This document shows, one piece after another, positions 1-11,469 of a DNA stretch of 64,000 bases. The position numbers and the translations under genes were made by a program. The stretch lies in the NCBI GenBank assembly GCA_036245525.1, contig BTPG01000004.1, forward strand, positions 48,824,323 through 48,888,322. Reading direction: 5' to 3'. The notes under the pieces were generated by a model, which searched no databases, was not told where the DNA came from, and saw only the letters and a program-made list of their open reading frames with translations. Position 1 is the stretch's first letter; each line of letters opens with the position of its first letter. Origin of the DNA: Semisulcospira habei (lineage: Eukaryota; Mollusca; Gastropoda; Semisulcospiridae).

Positions 1-160
1 CTATTTTGAATAAAATCTCCCTATTCTTAAGCCTCAGTCTCCCTATTTTGCATCATTTGGGGTAAACAGGTCTGGAAGGAGCGCCGAGCGTCGGCACGTG
101 CTGTACACTCGTTTCGATTGTTTGTGATTAGGTTCGATTCACATCGCGTGCGGTTTATTA

Positions 161-1618
161 TTGCGTGTCCTCAGAGGCCACGCTCGCTCGTTTTTCATTA
201 CACACTCTTGTTGCAGATACCAGGTTCATACCTGCACGATGTGTGGGGATTTCCAGTGGCCTACGGACGAGCATATGTTTTGCCTACCCTGTTCCGGCTG
301 CGAATCGACCCATACTTGTGATGTGTGCGCACCGTGGCCGGAGGAAACATGGTCACAGATGTGGCGCTTTTACTGCAGAGAGCGTCCGACGCCTATCAGA
401 GACCGCCTGACGGAGACGGCCAAAAGTAACAAGGTGGGACCCAAGTCAGTAGCAGTGGCTTTGTTGTCCCATGGAAAGTGTTCGACGCCTTGCACAGAGC
501 AAATGAAGGAGACGACCAAAAGTAACAAGGTGAGACCCCAGTCAGTAGCAGTGGCTTTGTTGTCCCACAGAGAGCGTATGACGCCTCTCAGAGATCGCCT
601 AACAGAGGCGCCCAAAAGTAACAAAGGGGGACCCAAGTCAGGAGCAGTGGCTATGTTGTCCCGTACCAGTCATACATGTACGTCGCAGACCATCGCGGAG
701 AGACCTCCTCAGGTGACCCTTTCCGCGGCGAACAAGATACCTGATTCTGAAAACTTGTCAGCGGGAGTGGTAGCTGGCAATACGATGTTTCAGAGAGCGA
801 GAACCGATGATACTTCCGCAGGGTTGGCGGCAGTGGACGACTCCAGGACGCTCCCAGTCCTCGCTCATTCGGAGGATCGCAGGCCCGACAAGCAAAAGCC
901 GCTACGTGAGGGACGTCACTCGGTGGCCCACGAGTCTAGTATGCATCGGGACCCGACCTCGAGAGTTGACCGTTACGCCGCCCGTCCGCAGGACAGTTTA
1001 GACAAGCGTCGGACGGGGTTACTTACTCCAAGGCGGGACACTGTCTCCCGTTTGGCGGACAAACCTGTTTCGAAGGCGTGCTCCTCGTCCAGATCGCAGG
1101 TAATGGGGCTTTGTCTGTTTCTACCTCTCATGTACGGGTCTACAGCCCACGCGCCAGGTGCAGTTTGGAAAGACGACGGACTTCCTCTCGTAGGGATCCT
1201 GATCGCCGCTTTCGTTCGCCGGAGGTTAGCTCTTCGGACTCGAGTTGTTACCCTATTCCATGCAGAGACAGGCTACGTGCCAGGAGTCCGAGACGACAAA
1301 CCAGTACGGTGGGTTCACTGCGCCATGATGGTCCTCGTGCTTTTCGTGGTCCCGCTTCTCAGGACCGCCAGTCTAGGCGTCGCTCGGCGACGCGGACGAC
1401 GCTGGACGTACATCGGACCCGACGGACTTCTCACAGTTCCCGCTCTTCGCGTTGCAGCCGCTCTCCGCGGGATCGTTTCCATGTTCCCCACGAGGCTTCT
1501 TTCGCTTCCCCTGCTCCGAGGAGGTCGCCTCGCAGACTCAGTGGATGACGGCCTGTTCCGAGGACTGCCTCTTCGCCGCAGCGCTCCGCGACAGCCCATG
1601 CGCCCGTTGGTCCCGTGA
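161..1618 (+). pseudogene. DIRS copy 1 gag, N-terminal part
   Basis: A reading frame of 485 codons holds the gag N-terminus. A cysteine cluster at about residues 25-52 has the spacing C-x2-C-x12-C-x2-C-x2-C-x5-C-x2-C and is followed by a W-rich stretch. The same cluster opens gag in copies 2 and 3, so it is a family hallmark and probably binds zinc (inference). Next comes a 32-residue motif repeated three times in frame (377-664). From about 1078 the true gag frame is +1/-1 shifted: an arginine/serine-rich stretch matching copy 3 is open at 1078-1548 in another frame, and the tail of this ORF is therefore out of frame. The start codon is uncertain, because the first cysteine precedes the ATG at 239, so translation must begin upstream of it or after splicing. 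Confidence 0.7.
377..664 (+). repeat. three in-frame 96-bp tandem units inside gag
   Basis: Three consecutive 96-bp units encode 32 residues each, with KSNK and the segment GPKSVAVALLSH near the unit end. Copies 2 and 3 have no equivalent, so the expansion is private to this family or copy. Because 96 is divisible by 3 the gag frame is kept. Confidence 0.85.
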
Positions 1619-4020
1619 ACGCTTCCAAAAATTCTGTTGTCACCGCTCATGTGGAAGACGCCATTAGCCTAGCTCCTGGAGACTCGGTGTCGGCCTGGCT
1701 GGACGCCTCTCCTAGTCGTTGCTCGCCTTCGACGGAAGAAGCGGAGATTCACACAGTGTCTCTCGGACACAGATTGGAGACCGTGCGAGCTTTAGACGAA
1801 GCTGCTCGTCTTATTGCGGCTGCCTTACCTGCTGAAGACTGCCCTCCGTCTCCCCCGGTTAAGAAGAGAGCCTCGGCTTTTGTGGACACGGAGCTGCACG
1901 CTAAGCGATTCAAGTCTGTGCCGCAGCCCCCTGGGTTTCGGGACATCCGTGACGCCCTTTCCGCACACCTGCTTCAGGGATCCCTCGGGGATGCTGGATT
2001 CTTCTCTGACAACAAGTGGCCGGCAGACCTGATGATAGCCTTCAGGCAGAAGTGGTACGCAGGCCATTCTCAAGCCTTTGCTTGTCCTCTCCTGCCGGTG
2101 GATCCTTCGGCGGTGTCCTGTGCCGGCCTGCTCCGACGGTCGGTCTTCTCTCCCGGACTGACTCAGACGGCGACGCTCATCCGCAATGCACTTGCGTCTG
2201 CAGGATTTTTGGATTTGGCAACTCAGGCCATAGTACGACGGGTCGAAGAAGCGTGGAACCCTACCATCGCCCCTCTCTTAGCCGACATATTAGCTTTGAC
2301 TGTTTCTTGCAATAGAGCGGCTTACCACACCTCCGTCAACGCTATGAAGGCGGCGGCAAATTGTGACCTGATGCGTCGAGATGCAGTATTACAAGTCTGC
2401 TCCCTTCTCTTGGAGATTAAGAACCAGCTGCGCCGGGCCCCTCTCGGCAACGAACTCCTCTTTGGTCCACACTGGCAGTCGGTCAAGGAGTCAAATAAGG
2501 AGTTGTGGCCCACCCGAGTCGCTCCGCCCCACTTTCCTCCAGCCCGCAGGCCTGTGGGTCGAGTCTTGCGGACCTCCAGACCCGCCGCTCGCCCCTTCAC
2601 CAGCCGTGGACGTCTCCCCCCCCCCCCCGTCCGCCTGCCTTCGGTCGTTCCCGTCGACCTATTCCCGGTCCCGCGGACGCCCCCGCCCCCGCCCCCGCCC
2701 CTGCTTGGCCTAGACCTGCCCGACGTCCCTTCGGGCGAGGTAGGGCCCGCTGACTGCCTTCCGACCACGCCTCCGCCGACCGCTTCCGGGTCTCCTGTCG
2801 GCGGGAGGCTAGCTCTACACAGCGCCGCTTGGACGTTGCTGTTTCCCGACGACCCGTGGATTCTGTCGACCGTTTGCCAAGGACTACAGCTGTCGTTCCG
2901 GTCTCCCCCACCACTGCACCGGTCTCCACTTTGGACGTCGGTGCCTGCGGATCCGCTCAGGGCCGAGGCGCTACGCAACGAGGTGGCCGCGTTAATCCAG
3001 AAGAACGCCACGGAGGTGGTCAGACGGCACGTTTCTCCAGCCTTCTACAGTCATCTGTTTGTCGTTCCCAAGCCGGAGGGCAAGTGGCGTCCGGTTATCG
3101 ACCTTTCCGCCCTGAACAAGTTCCTCATCGCCCCGCCTTTCCGTATGGAGACCGCTCAAGCCCTTCGTTCCGCGGTGCAGCCAAGGGACTTTGCCATCAG
3201 TCTCGACCTGTCAGACGCTTACCTCCATGTTCCCATGCATCCGGCGTCCAGACGCTTCCTTCACTTCGCCTTCGCTGGAGTCGTCTACCAGTTTCGCGCC
3301 CTACCCTTCGGTCTCAACCTCAGCCCGTGGGTGTTCACCAGGATCATGGACGCTGTCGTTGCCAGGGCCAGACGGACGAGCTCAAGTCCTACGTCGAATT
3401 ACCTCGACGATCTCCTTCTTCGAAACCAGGTGGACTCTGTTCTGGAGAGGGACTGGGATGCACTTCTAGATCTACTAGACTTCCTCGGATTCATCGTCAA
3501 CAAGGGCAAGTCCGACCTCTCGCCGTCCCGCTGCTTTGTTCACCTGGGAATGGAGTTCCACACCGACCTCAATGTAGTCCGGCTCACGGAGGCGCGTATC
3601 CGGAAAATCGGCGATCTGGCGCGGCAAGTAGCAAATCAGGACAAGGCCTCTGCACGGGTGTGGCTACAGCTACTGGGCTTGATGAGTGCAGCCGCCAACC
3701 TGCTTCCACTGGGACGCCTCTACTCCCGACCTCTGCAGTTGCACCTGCTCCTTCATTGGCGACCCTCGAGGGATGACATCGACGCTCTGATTCCGGTGCT
3801 CCCGATGTTACGTCCACACCTGATGCGTTGGGCGGACCCCACCTGGCTGGCTTCGGGAGTCCCGCTCTATACTCCGCCTCCCCAATTGTCCCTCTGTGTC
3901 GACGCAAGTCTCACCGGTTGGGGAGCTCACCTTCTGCCGTCGTTCACAACAGCTTCGGGTTCTTGGCCCCCAGATCTTCTGACCCGTCACTTCAACTGGT
4001 TGGAGTTGAAGGCGGTTTAG
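1615..4020 (+). pseudogene. DIRS copy 1 gag C-terminal half fused to reverse transcriptase
   Basis: One 801-codon frame runs through the conserved gag core (KRFKSVPQPPGF near residue 100, WYAGHSQAF near 145), a proline-rich linker and the reverse transcriptase. RT hallmarks are LFVVPKPEGKWRPVIDLSALNK, LDLSDAYLHVP, ALPFGLN and YLDD (3400-3411). In copies 2 and 3 gag ends with a GRGRAR-like tail and RT lies in another frame. Here a poly-C run at about 2617-2630 puts the two in the same frame, while the expected gag tail RPFGRGRAR is still visible in a different frame up to 2753. The ORF stops at TAG 4018-4020, where copy 3 reads TGG in AVWQAL, inside RNase H. The fusion therefore looks like a slippage mutation and not a designed polyprotein. 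Confidence 0.85.
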
Positions 4021-4810
4021 CAGGCCCTGCTGACGTGGGCCTCGCAACTCCGGGGACAGGAGCTACTCATGCTGTCCGACAACTCAACAGTCGTCGCCTA
4101 TCTACAGGGCGGTACGCGCTCGCCCTCACTGTGCATCCTACTTTACCAACTGCTTCGCTGGTGCGAAGATCGGGGCATCACTCTGAGGGTCAGGCACATT
4201 CCGGGGCATCTCAACGTGCTTGCCGACTCTGTCACGACGTGGACAGCTTCTCCACACCGAGTGGACGCTACGCCCGTACATCTTCCAGATGATCAGGGCC
4301 AGTTGGGAGCCTCCCATGATAGACCTTTTCGCCACTCGTTGGAACCACCAGTTACCGCTGTTCGTCTCGCCGGTGCCAGATCCACTAGCTTGGGCAGTCG
4401 ACGCGCTTTCCATTCCCTGGGATGGGCTGGTCGCCTACGCTTATCCCCCATCAGTGCTGGTTCCCAAAGTCCTCCTCAAGCTCCGCGGCTGCAACATGAT
4501 CCTTTTTCTGGTGGCACCCTTCTGCTGGACCAAGTCGTGGACGACGGACCTGCTGAACCTAGCCACAGGCCCGCCACTACAGCTCCCCACGCCTTGCACG
4601 ATGCTCAAGCAACCACGACAGCCGCTGTTTCATCCTTGCCCAGAGCGTCTCCTCCTCCACGCTTGGAGGTTGTGCGGCAAGCCCTCGCCAGAAGAGGCTT
4701 CTCTCGTGCGGCAGTGGAAGCTATCGCTACTGCGCGCAGACCTTCTACCAGACGAGTTTATGAGGGAAAGTGGAGAGTGCTTTGCGACTGGTGTGGTGAC
4801 AACATCCTAA
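4021..4810 (+). pseudogene. DIRS copy 1 RNase H end and methyltransferase-like region
   Basis: Downstream of the premature TAG the RNase H continues: LSDNSTVVAYLQ and HIPGHLNVLADS carry the later catalytic aspartates. A frameshift near 4232 moves the reading to the frame that is open at 4220-4810. That frame holds DLFATRWNHQLPLF, DPLAWAVDALSIPW and LKLRGC, shared with copies 2 and 3. This block follows RNase H in DIRS1-like elements at the site usually assigned to a DAM-like N6-adenine methyltransferase (established for the group; I did not verify a catalytic DPPY-like motif). It ends at 4810, overlapping the recombinase frame. Confidence 0.75.
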
Positions 4811-5748
4811 CCCCCACTGATTTGACGATGCCCCAGTTGGCGGAGTTCTTCCTCTGGCTTTTCAACTTCCAGAGATTGGCGCCCATTACCATTCGGGGTT
4901 ACCTTGCAATGATTGCAGACACCTACCGACATCTGGGCCGAACAGATCCTGGTGCCTGCAAAGACCTCGCTGATCTCATGGCGCACTTCGGTTTACAACG
5001 CCCAGCGCTGCGTTCGCTGTTACCTAGATGGGACCTACCTTGGGTGCTGACGTGGCTCAACTCTGTCCGTTTTGAACCCATGCAGTTGGCGCGTTTGCCG
5101 GACGTAACTCAAAAGACATGCTTCCTGTTGGCCCTAGCTACCGCTTCCAGGGTCAGTGAGCTTCACGCGCTGTCCACACGCTCAGATTGCCTGCAGTTCC
5201 GGACAGACGGCTCCGTACAACTGCTTCCTGAAGCATCCTTCCTGGCTAAGACGCGGTCGCCCTTGACGACCCCACAGATGATGACCATTCGCCCGTTACG
5301 TGTGACAGACTCCACCCGGGAGACCAGACAACAGGACCCGGTGAGAGCCTTACGGGTGTACCTGCGACGGACCAAACCTCTGCGCAGAGGACGTACCCGC
5401 CTATTTCTCCCTTTGTCCCCAGGTAGACAGGACATATCAGCCCAGACCATCTCCTCATAGATCCGCTGGGTGATCCGCTCGGCCTACCAAGACCTCGCAC
5501 CAGAAGCGGCCCAATGTATGCACATCAGGGCGCACGAGGTCAGAGCCATGGCCACAAGTCTCGCTTTCGACCGCAACTGTGCAGTCAAAGACATTGTGGC
5601 GGCAGTGGGATGGCGAGCTGAGTCCACATTTGCCAGATTCTACCTGAGGGACCTCTCCACCCAGTGGCAGAACCTCACGCTGGTGGGAGACATCACAGCG
5701 GCGCAACACTCCCTCCCACGCCATAGGCGCCGTAAGTATCATAGCTAA
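4633..5748 (+). pseudogene. DIRS copy 1 tyrosine recombinase
   Basis: This is the integrase of the element, a phage-integrase-fold tyrosine recombinase expected to insert a circular or linear DNA intermediate without a target-site duplication. An N-terminal core-binding region includes RRPSTRRVYEGKW and FFLWLFN. The catalytic domain has R in TASRVSELHAL, HEVR (H at 5533) and the nucleophile in FYLRDL (Tyr at 5641-5643). The frame is -1 relative to the RNase H/MT frame and overlaps it by roughly 180 bases. A TAG at 5458 replaces the TGG found in copy 3 (SSWLRW), so the protein would lose the HxxR and Tyr. The start codon was not identified; the start given is where similarity begins. Confidence 0.85.
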
Positions 5749-5850
5749 AATTATCGGGAGTTTGCTGCGGGAGGGCGGGTCTGAGGGTTGTGTCATTGGC
5801 AGTAGGGGCACTATGGCGGCACCCACCCCTCTTTGGGATTCTTCCTATGT

Positions 5851-5938
5851 GTAATACCATCGGTAATGTGTTTTGAGAAAACAAATGAATTTTTCATTAA
5901 AATGCATTTTTTTGAAAAATACTTACCGATGGTATTAC
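5851..5938. repeat. DIRS copy 1 internal complementary region
   Basis: The segment begins GTAATACCATCGGTAATG and ends with CTTACCGATGGTATTAC, so it reads as an imperfect palindrome. One half matches the complement of a left terminus and the other the complement of the right terminus at about 6150-6195. This is the internal complementary region used in DIRS replication through circular intermediates (established model). Confidence 0.85.
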
Positions 5939-6195
5939 TTGAAGGTCCCTCCCACCGGCGCCCCGCTTGCCGCAGTTCGCTAAGAAACTAAACTGATGTA
6001 TGCCGGGTAATCTTGTACCAGATGGGAAGAAGGGGAGGCTACTCGGGTTGTGACCTGGTCTATGGCGCCCCACTCCTGCCAACGATACCATATACGGACA
6101 CAACCAAATTTGGGCTAAAATTAGGCTAGCTAAGAGCTATTTCCTATGTGTAATACCATCGGTAAGTATTTTTTTAAAAAATGAAAAAAAATTCA
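5939..6195. repeat. DIRS copy 1 right inverted terminal repeat
   Basis: GC-rich sequence ending in GTAATACCATCGGTAAGT (about 6151-6168) and an A-rich tip. By analogy with copies 2 and 3 it is the inverse of the left repeat, which lies outside the window. The right edge is taken where similarity to the complement of the internal complementary region fades. Confidence 0.75.
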
Positions 6196-6215
6196 TATTT
6201 CGACACTGTGGTGCA

Positions 6216-6900
6216 CTAATAATAATAATAATTACGGTATTTATAATGCGCTTATCTTATAATAATTATAACTCTAAGCGCGCACTCAAAACTCGCACAT
6301 GCATGCGCACGCTTTAGACAATGACTCATGTACCACAAATAGTGAAAATACATTACAACGGTCAGCTTGGGGTGGGGAGTGTGGTGATAAAGTGCTAGAA
6401 CTGTTGAAAGAGGTGAGTTTTCAGGGCAGACTGGAAGGAAGAGAGAGAGTGTTTCTGACGGAGAGAGAGTGGGAGAGTGTTCCAGGTGGATGGACCGTAT
6501 TCTGAGAAGGAGCGGGGGCCGAAAGTGCTGAGTTTGGTGCGGGGGATGAGGAGGCGGAGAGGGTCGGAGGCGGAGCGGAGGGAGCGGGGAGGAGTGTAGG
6601 GGTGAAGTAAGTTGGAGAGATAGGTAGGAGCGTAGTTGTTCAGGGATTTGTAGCAGAGACAGAATCTTGTATTGGATGCGTTGGGGGATGGGGAGCCAGT
6701 GAAGGAGCTTGAGCAGGGGAGTGATGTGGTCGGATTTTTTCTTTCTGAGGACGAGGCGGGCAGCATTGTTCTGGACGCGCTGGAGAGTGAGAGTGGTGGA
6801 GTGAGGAAAGCCGGAAAGGAGAGAGTTGCAGTAGTCGATGCGAAATAAGATGAGAGAGACAGCGAGTTTGTTGGCAGCTTCGGTAGAGCATGTAATACTG
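6216..6900 (-). pseudogene. L2/CR1-like LINE 3' fragment
   Basis: On the minus strand 6395 to about 6890 encodes the C-terminal end of a non-LTR reverse transcriptase: LCYKSLNNYAPTYLSNLL, LRLLIPRTKLSTFGPRSF, STWNTLPLSLR and a final LKTHLFQQF before the stop. This tail is typical of the L2/CR1/Rex group (established family knowledge). The 3' end on this strand runs into an AAT-type simple repeat at 6216-6235. The endonuclease and catalytic RT are missing, so this is a 5'-truncated copy. DIRS copy 2 begins about 30 bases beyond its 5' edge. Confidence 0.85.
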
Positions 6901-6929
6901 AGGCTGACTTGTACTTATTTACACAAGTA

Positions 6930-7130
6930 TTTGTTTTCCCAAAATACATTACCGATGGCATTACTATATGGAATACACTCTATATCCTATCGATTTCAGC
7001 CCAAAGTTGTGTCCCCTACACAACTGGGGAGGAGACACCGTGGATCCAGACATAGGGGCCCCGGGTGGTCTCCTCTTACCACCCTATCCGGGCATGCGTA
7101 GGGCGAAGCCTGTCAGTTTCACTCTTAGCT
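6930..7130. repeat. DIRS copy 2 left inverted terminal repeat
   Basis: This is the inverse of 12600-12830. Both contain the TTACCGATGGCAT motif, the block around TGTGTCCCCTACACAACTGG and the block around GGGCATGCGTAGGGCGAAGC. Small substitutions separate the arms. Confidence 0.85.
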
Positions 7131-7461
7131 CGAACGTGGATGGTCGGGTTTTTGCCTTGCTACGATTTTTGACCAGTGTCTTTTGTAGTTATTACTACGA
7201 ACGTTTGGCATTTTGCCGTTGGATTAGACTTTCTCCTTGGACTCAGTGTGTGCTTCGTTGGTGTGTTCTACACTTCAACGTTTTACTGTGTGTGTGGACT
7301 TAGCGCCGACCGGTTCTGACCGGGGTTGACCTTCAGTGAACTTCGTCCTTGGCTGCGGCCTTGGGTTTTGGCTTGTGACTTTACTCACGTGACTTTTGCC
7401 TCATGGAGTGAGTTCGGCGCTTGAGTGTATTCCGCCCTGTGGACGGTGTGCAGTGGACGCT

Positions 7462-9417
7462 ATGGCGGCTTCTGTTTTGAAGTCTTGCCTCCTTTGTGGG
7501 GATTTTCAGTGGCCCTCTGACGCCCACGACGCCTGCCTGCCATGCTCGGGCTGCTCTTCCGACAGGATGTGTGACGTGTGTGCCGAGTGGAGTGAGGACT
7601 GGTGGTCTCAGATGTGGGATTTCTACAGACGTGACCGTCCTTCCTGGAATGACAGTCTCCCAGGACTTCTCCGCAGGATGGCGTCGCTCCGTCGGCTCCT
7701 CGGGCCCCACTTCGCTCCGTCGCCCGGGCCGTCCGGCCCGCAGGTAAGTCCCCTCCATTTACCGTAACCGCGCAGGAACTCCCTGCCCGCTCCGAGTCTT
7801 CCGAGCAGGGCAGGCGAGTATCAGAGTCAAGCTCCCCACGCTTCGTTTCCTCTGTGCGTGGCTTGAGCTTCTTGAGTCTGCTCCCCCCCCCCCCCCCACT
7901 CCGTATCGCCCGAGCGAGCCAGATGAGCTGAGCGTTCGTCCACGCTCTGTTTCTCCCGAGCGGGCCTGGCGTGACGAGCTCAAACGTAATAAGAAAGAGA
8001 AAAGAAGTAGGAAGAGAGGCTCTCCCTCACGCTCCGAGGTGTCGGAGCGTGACCCGAGGCCGTAGAGGTGCTGCCCCCCCACTTCGAATCTTCCGAGCCG
8101 GCCTGGCGAGCTACGTTTACGTCCCTTACCCCCCCCCCCTCCCCCCCCCCCACCCCGCCCCATATTGACCAGGCGGGCCCGGGTGTGACTTTGACATGCG
8201 TCCCCCACGCTCCGAGGCTTCTGAGCGCGGGTCGCATGCCCAAATTTTGTCCCCTCCTCGCCAGTCACCTTTGGCGGATCTGCGCTCTCAGAGCCGGTCG
8301 CCCCTCCGTATGGCTGCGCGTGATAGGCGGTCTTAGGACGTACTCAGCCTACACCCATCAGATTCGGCTTCCGCCATCTTCTTGCGGGACTCACCCTCCG
8401 GGTCTCCCGATTGCCTCTCAGCTGTTTCATTGGTCTCCTCCTCTTCTAAGGATGTCGGCCCTTCGCTCGGCTCACAGACGGTCCGTGCTTTGGAAGAGGC
8501 CTCCCGTCTTATCTCGAACTTCCTCCCACCTGACTTCTGTCCGCCTTCACCCCCTCTGAAGAGACAGGCTTCCACCATGGTTGATGCGCAGAGGCAGGTC
8601 AAGCGTCGCAAGTCTCTCCCTCAGCCAGCCAGCTTCCGGGATCTCGCCGAAGCATTCTCCACACCAGGACACCTTCGGCGACATTGGGTTCTTCTCAGAT
8701 TCGCGGTGGCCAGCGGGGATTAACATGAGTTTCTGCCAGGCCTGGTACGCTGGACACTCTCAAGCCTTTTCCGTCCCTCTTCCATCGCTGGATGCAGCAG
8801 CCATCAACCAGGCGGGCGGGCGCAGGATAGTCCAGAATGCTTGGCCTCGCCCTCTTGACAGGGTATTTTCCTTAGTCCGGAACTCGCTAGCGTACTCTGG
8901 GTTCCTGGAGTTAGCTACTCAAGCGGTGCTGCATTGCGTGGAGGACACTTGGGACCTGGAAGCCTCGTCCCAGCTCCGCGACGTCCAGTCCATCTTGGTA
9001 GCTGCTAACCGGACCGCCTACCATTCCTCAACCAACGCCATGGCAGCGGCCACCAACTGTGACCTATGGCGGCGGGATTCCCTCCTGCGACTCTGCACGG
9101 ATCTCCTGAAGACGGTGATGACTCACCTCCGCCAGGCTCCCTTCGGAGGTTCCCATCTGTTTGAGGACACATGGCAGACAGTTAAGGAAGCTACCAAGGA
9201 CCTGTGGCCCCATCCTGCCTCCGCCCCCGCTTCATCTCGCTTTCACGCTACCCGCCCGGCCGGGGGTCGTGCCCGGCGGTCTTCAAGACCCACCTTGCTT
9301 CCAGTCGGCGTTTCCCGCGGTAGGGCTCGCCCCCTTCAGGCTCCACAGTCCTTCCCCACCTCCTGCCCCTCTTTGACCCGCGCCGCCCGTAAATCGGGGC
9401 GCGGTCGGGCCCGCTGA
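7462..9417 (+). pseudogene. DIRS copy 2 gag, broken
   Basis: The ATG at 7462 gives MAASVLKSCLLCGDFQW and the family cysteine cluster (CLLC, CLPCSGC, CDVC) up to a stop at 7767. The middle (about 7770-8380) is scattered over frames and interrupted by C- and G-rich runs; short stretches are serine/arginine rich. The conserved core returns at 8382-8723 (ALEEASRLISNFLPPDFCP, VKRRKSLPQPASF), then in another frame at 8690-9417 (WYAGHSQAF to the terminal GRGRAR). At least three frameshifts are required to link them. The terminal GRGRAR before the stop matches copies 1 and 3 and marks the genuine gag end. Confidence 0.75.
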
Positions 9418-9424
9418 CTTACCC

Positions 9425-10366
9425 CACCCCCCTCCGCCCCCGTCGACAGTTTTCGGGTCTCCAGTCGGCGGGCAGCTGGCCAACTACAGCGACCATTGGA
9501 GATCACTGTTCCCAGACGACCCCTGGATCATCTCGACTGTTTCCTCAGGCCTTCAGCTTTCGTTCCAGTCCCCTTTGCCGTTACGCAGGTCCCCCTTGTG
9601 GACCCAGGCTCCGGTCGACCGATTCCAGGCAGAAGCTCTGCACAGAGAAGTAACAGCCTTGCTCGACAAAGCAGCGACAGAAGTGGTTTCTCAACAAGAC
9701 TCGCCGGCGTTCTACAACCGCCTCTTTCTCGTTCCCAAGCCAGGGGGCAAGTGGCGGCCAGTCATCGACTTGTCGGCGCTAAACAAGTTCATTTTGGCTC
9801 CTCACTTTCGGATGGAGACAGCCAGGATTCTCCGCGTCGCCATCCGACCGATGGACTTCGCGATCAACCTCGATCTGTCAGATGCCTATCTTCACATTCT
9901 GATTCATCCGTCATCTCGCCGGTATCTACGTTTTGCCTTTGGCGGGGTCGTATACCAGTTCCGAGCCCTCCCCTTGGGCCTCAACATCTGTTCTTGGGTT
10001 TTCATGAGGCTCCTCGACGCGGTGATAGCCTTCTTCCGCCAGCGATCTCTGAGTCCGGCCTCCAACTACCTGGACGACTTGCTGCTACGCATCCTGATCG
10101 CCTCGGCGCTCAAGGAGGACAGAGACGCCCCTGCTTTCTCTCCTGCGCCACCTCGGGTTCCTAGTCAATCAGGGCAAGTCGGATCTTACCCCTTCTCGCC
10201 AGTTCCTGCACTTGGGGATGGAATTCCTGACCGACCTCAACTTAGTCCGCCTGCCTTTGGCGCGGCGGCAGAAGATCACCGAACTCGCACATCAAATGGA
10301 GGTAGGGGTCTCCTTCACAGCCAGGGTCTGGCTTCAACTCCTGGGACTACTCAGCGCGGCAGCTGA
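9425..10366 (+). pseudogene. DIRS copy 2 reverse transcriptase
   Basis: In frame 9575-10130 the RT shows LFLVPKPGGKWRPVIDLSAL, NLDLSDAYLHI, ALPLGLN and YLDD (about 10069). A frameshift near 10127 moves the reading to the frame of 10212-10829. The upstream segment FPDDPWIISTV is encoded around 9510-9545 in another frame, so the start region is shifted too. Confidence 0.85.
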
Positions 10367-11469
10367 CTTGTTACCCCTCGGCAGGCTCTATGCCCGCCCG
10401 CTGCAGCTACACCTTCTCCTCCTCTGGCGTCCCTCGTTGGGCGCCCTGACGGATCAGGTTCCGGTTACTCCGCTGACCCGGCCCCACCTCCAGCGGTGGG
10501 TGGACCTCGCGTGGCTGGCGACGGGCGTGCCTCTACACTCCCCTTCGCCCCGGTGGTCTCTCTGCACCGATGCGAGCCAGTCCGGCTGGGGCGCTCATCT
10601 GTTTTGGCCCTGGGACCTTGCGGACAAGCACATCAACTGGCTAGAGCTGAAGGCGGTTTGGCTGGCCCTCAACTTCAGGCAAGGGATGCTGACCAACCAA
10701 GAGGTCCTCATTCTTTCAGACAACTCGACAGTGGTGGCCTACATACAGAACCAGGGGGGCAAACCTCGCCCTCCCTGTGCATCCTCCTTTACTACCTCCT
10801 TCTCTGGTGCAGGAACCGGGGCTCTTTGAGCCCGCCACATCCCCGGCCACCTAAACGTGGTCGCAGACGCCCTGTCCCGCCATGGACAGTTGTTCCACAC
10901 GGAGTGATCCCTGCACCCAGAAATCTTTTGCCTGATCTGCTCGCGATGGGAGACGCATCTAGTCGACCTGTTTGCCACCAGATGGAACAACCAGCTGCCG
11001 GTTTTATTCTCCCCAGTATCGGACCCGCTCGCCTGGGCGGTGGACGCGCTCTCCATTCCCTGGGACGGACTGGTCGCGTATGCCAACCCCCCCATCTGTC
11101 CTGGTACTGAAGGTCTTGCGGAAACTTCTGGGATGCTCCGCGGTTCTCTTCCTGGTGGCCCCCTTCAATTGGACCAAGAGCTGGACTACGGACTTGCTTG
11201 CGCTAGCAATGGACCCGCCCCTAGAGCTCCCTGCTCCGCCCACGATGCTCAAGCATCCCTGCCAGGCTCTCTTCCACCCGTGCTTGGAGCGCCTCCTCCT
11301 ACACGCCTGGAGGTTGTCCGGCAAGCCCTCGCCGCTAGAGGTTTCTCGTATGCGGCGGTGGCGGCGATTGCAGCAGCCCGCAGACTGTCTACACGGAAGG
11401 TGTACGAAGGCAAGTGGAGGGTCTTTCAGTCCTGGTGCGCCGCTCAGCAGCTTCCCCCCACGAATCTAA
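10212..11469 (+). pseudogene. DIRS copy 2 RNase H and methyltransferase-like region
   Basis: RNase H residues are visible in SLCTDASQSGWGAHL, INWLELKAVW and LSDNSTVVAYIQ. A frameshift lies near a G6 run at about 10756. An in-frame TGA at about 10827 stands where copy 3 has CGA before ARHIPGHL, a change expected from CpG deamination. The MT-like block (DLFATRWNNQLPVLF, DPLAWAVDALSIPWDGL) follows, again with a frame change around 11090. The frame open to 11469 ends with the same overlap into the recombinase as in the other copies. Confidence 0.8.

Larger units (their letters stand above)
1..6195 (+). mobile_element. DIRS-type tyrosine recombinase retrotransposon, copy 1 (left end outside window)
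   Basis: The element carries, in order, a cysteine-motif gag, reverse transcriptase with YLDD (3400-3411), RNase H, a domain at the DIRS methyltransferase-like position, and a tyrosine recombinase with R, HxxR and Y. It ends in an internal complementary region (5851-5938) and a right inverted repeat reaching about 6195. RT plus YR plus inverted termini with an internal complementary region define the DIRS1-like group (established knowledge). The left inverted repeat would lie before base 1. It is dead: there are frameshifts in gag and RNase H and two in-frame TAG codons (4018, 5458) where copy 3 has TGG. The exact right end is uncertain by about 5 bases because no target-site duplication is made. 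Confidence 0.9.

Noticed and set aside
2322..3011. Glycine-rich minus-strand ORF
   Set aside because: It lies opposite the proline/arginine-rich gag-RT region of DIRS copy 1; GC-rich antisense shadow.
6299..6505. Plus-strand ORF with GREGRERVFLT-like charged residues
   Set aside because: Antisense to the L2/CR1-like LINE fragment, whose minus-strand reading has clear RT C-terminal motifs.
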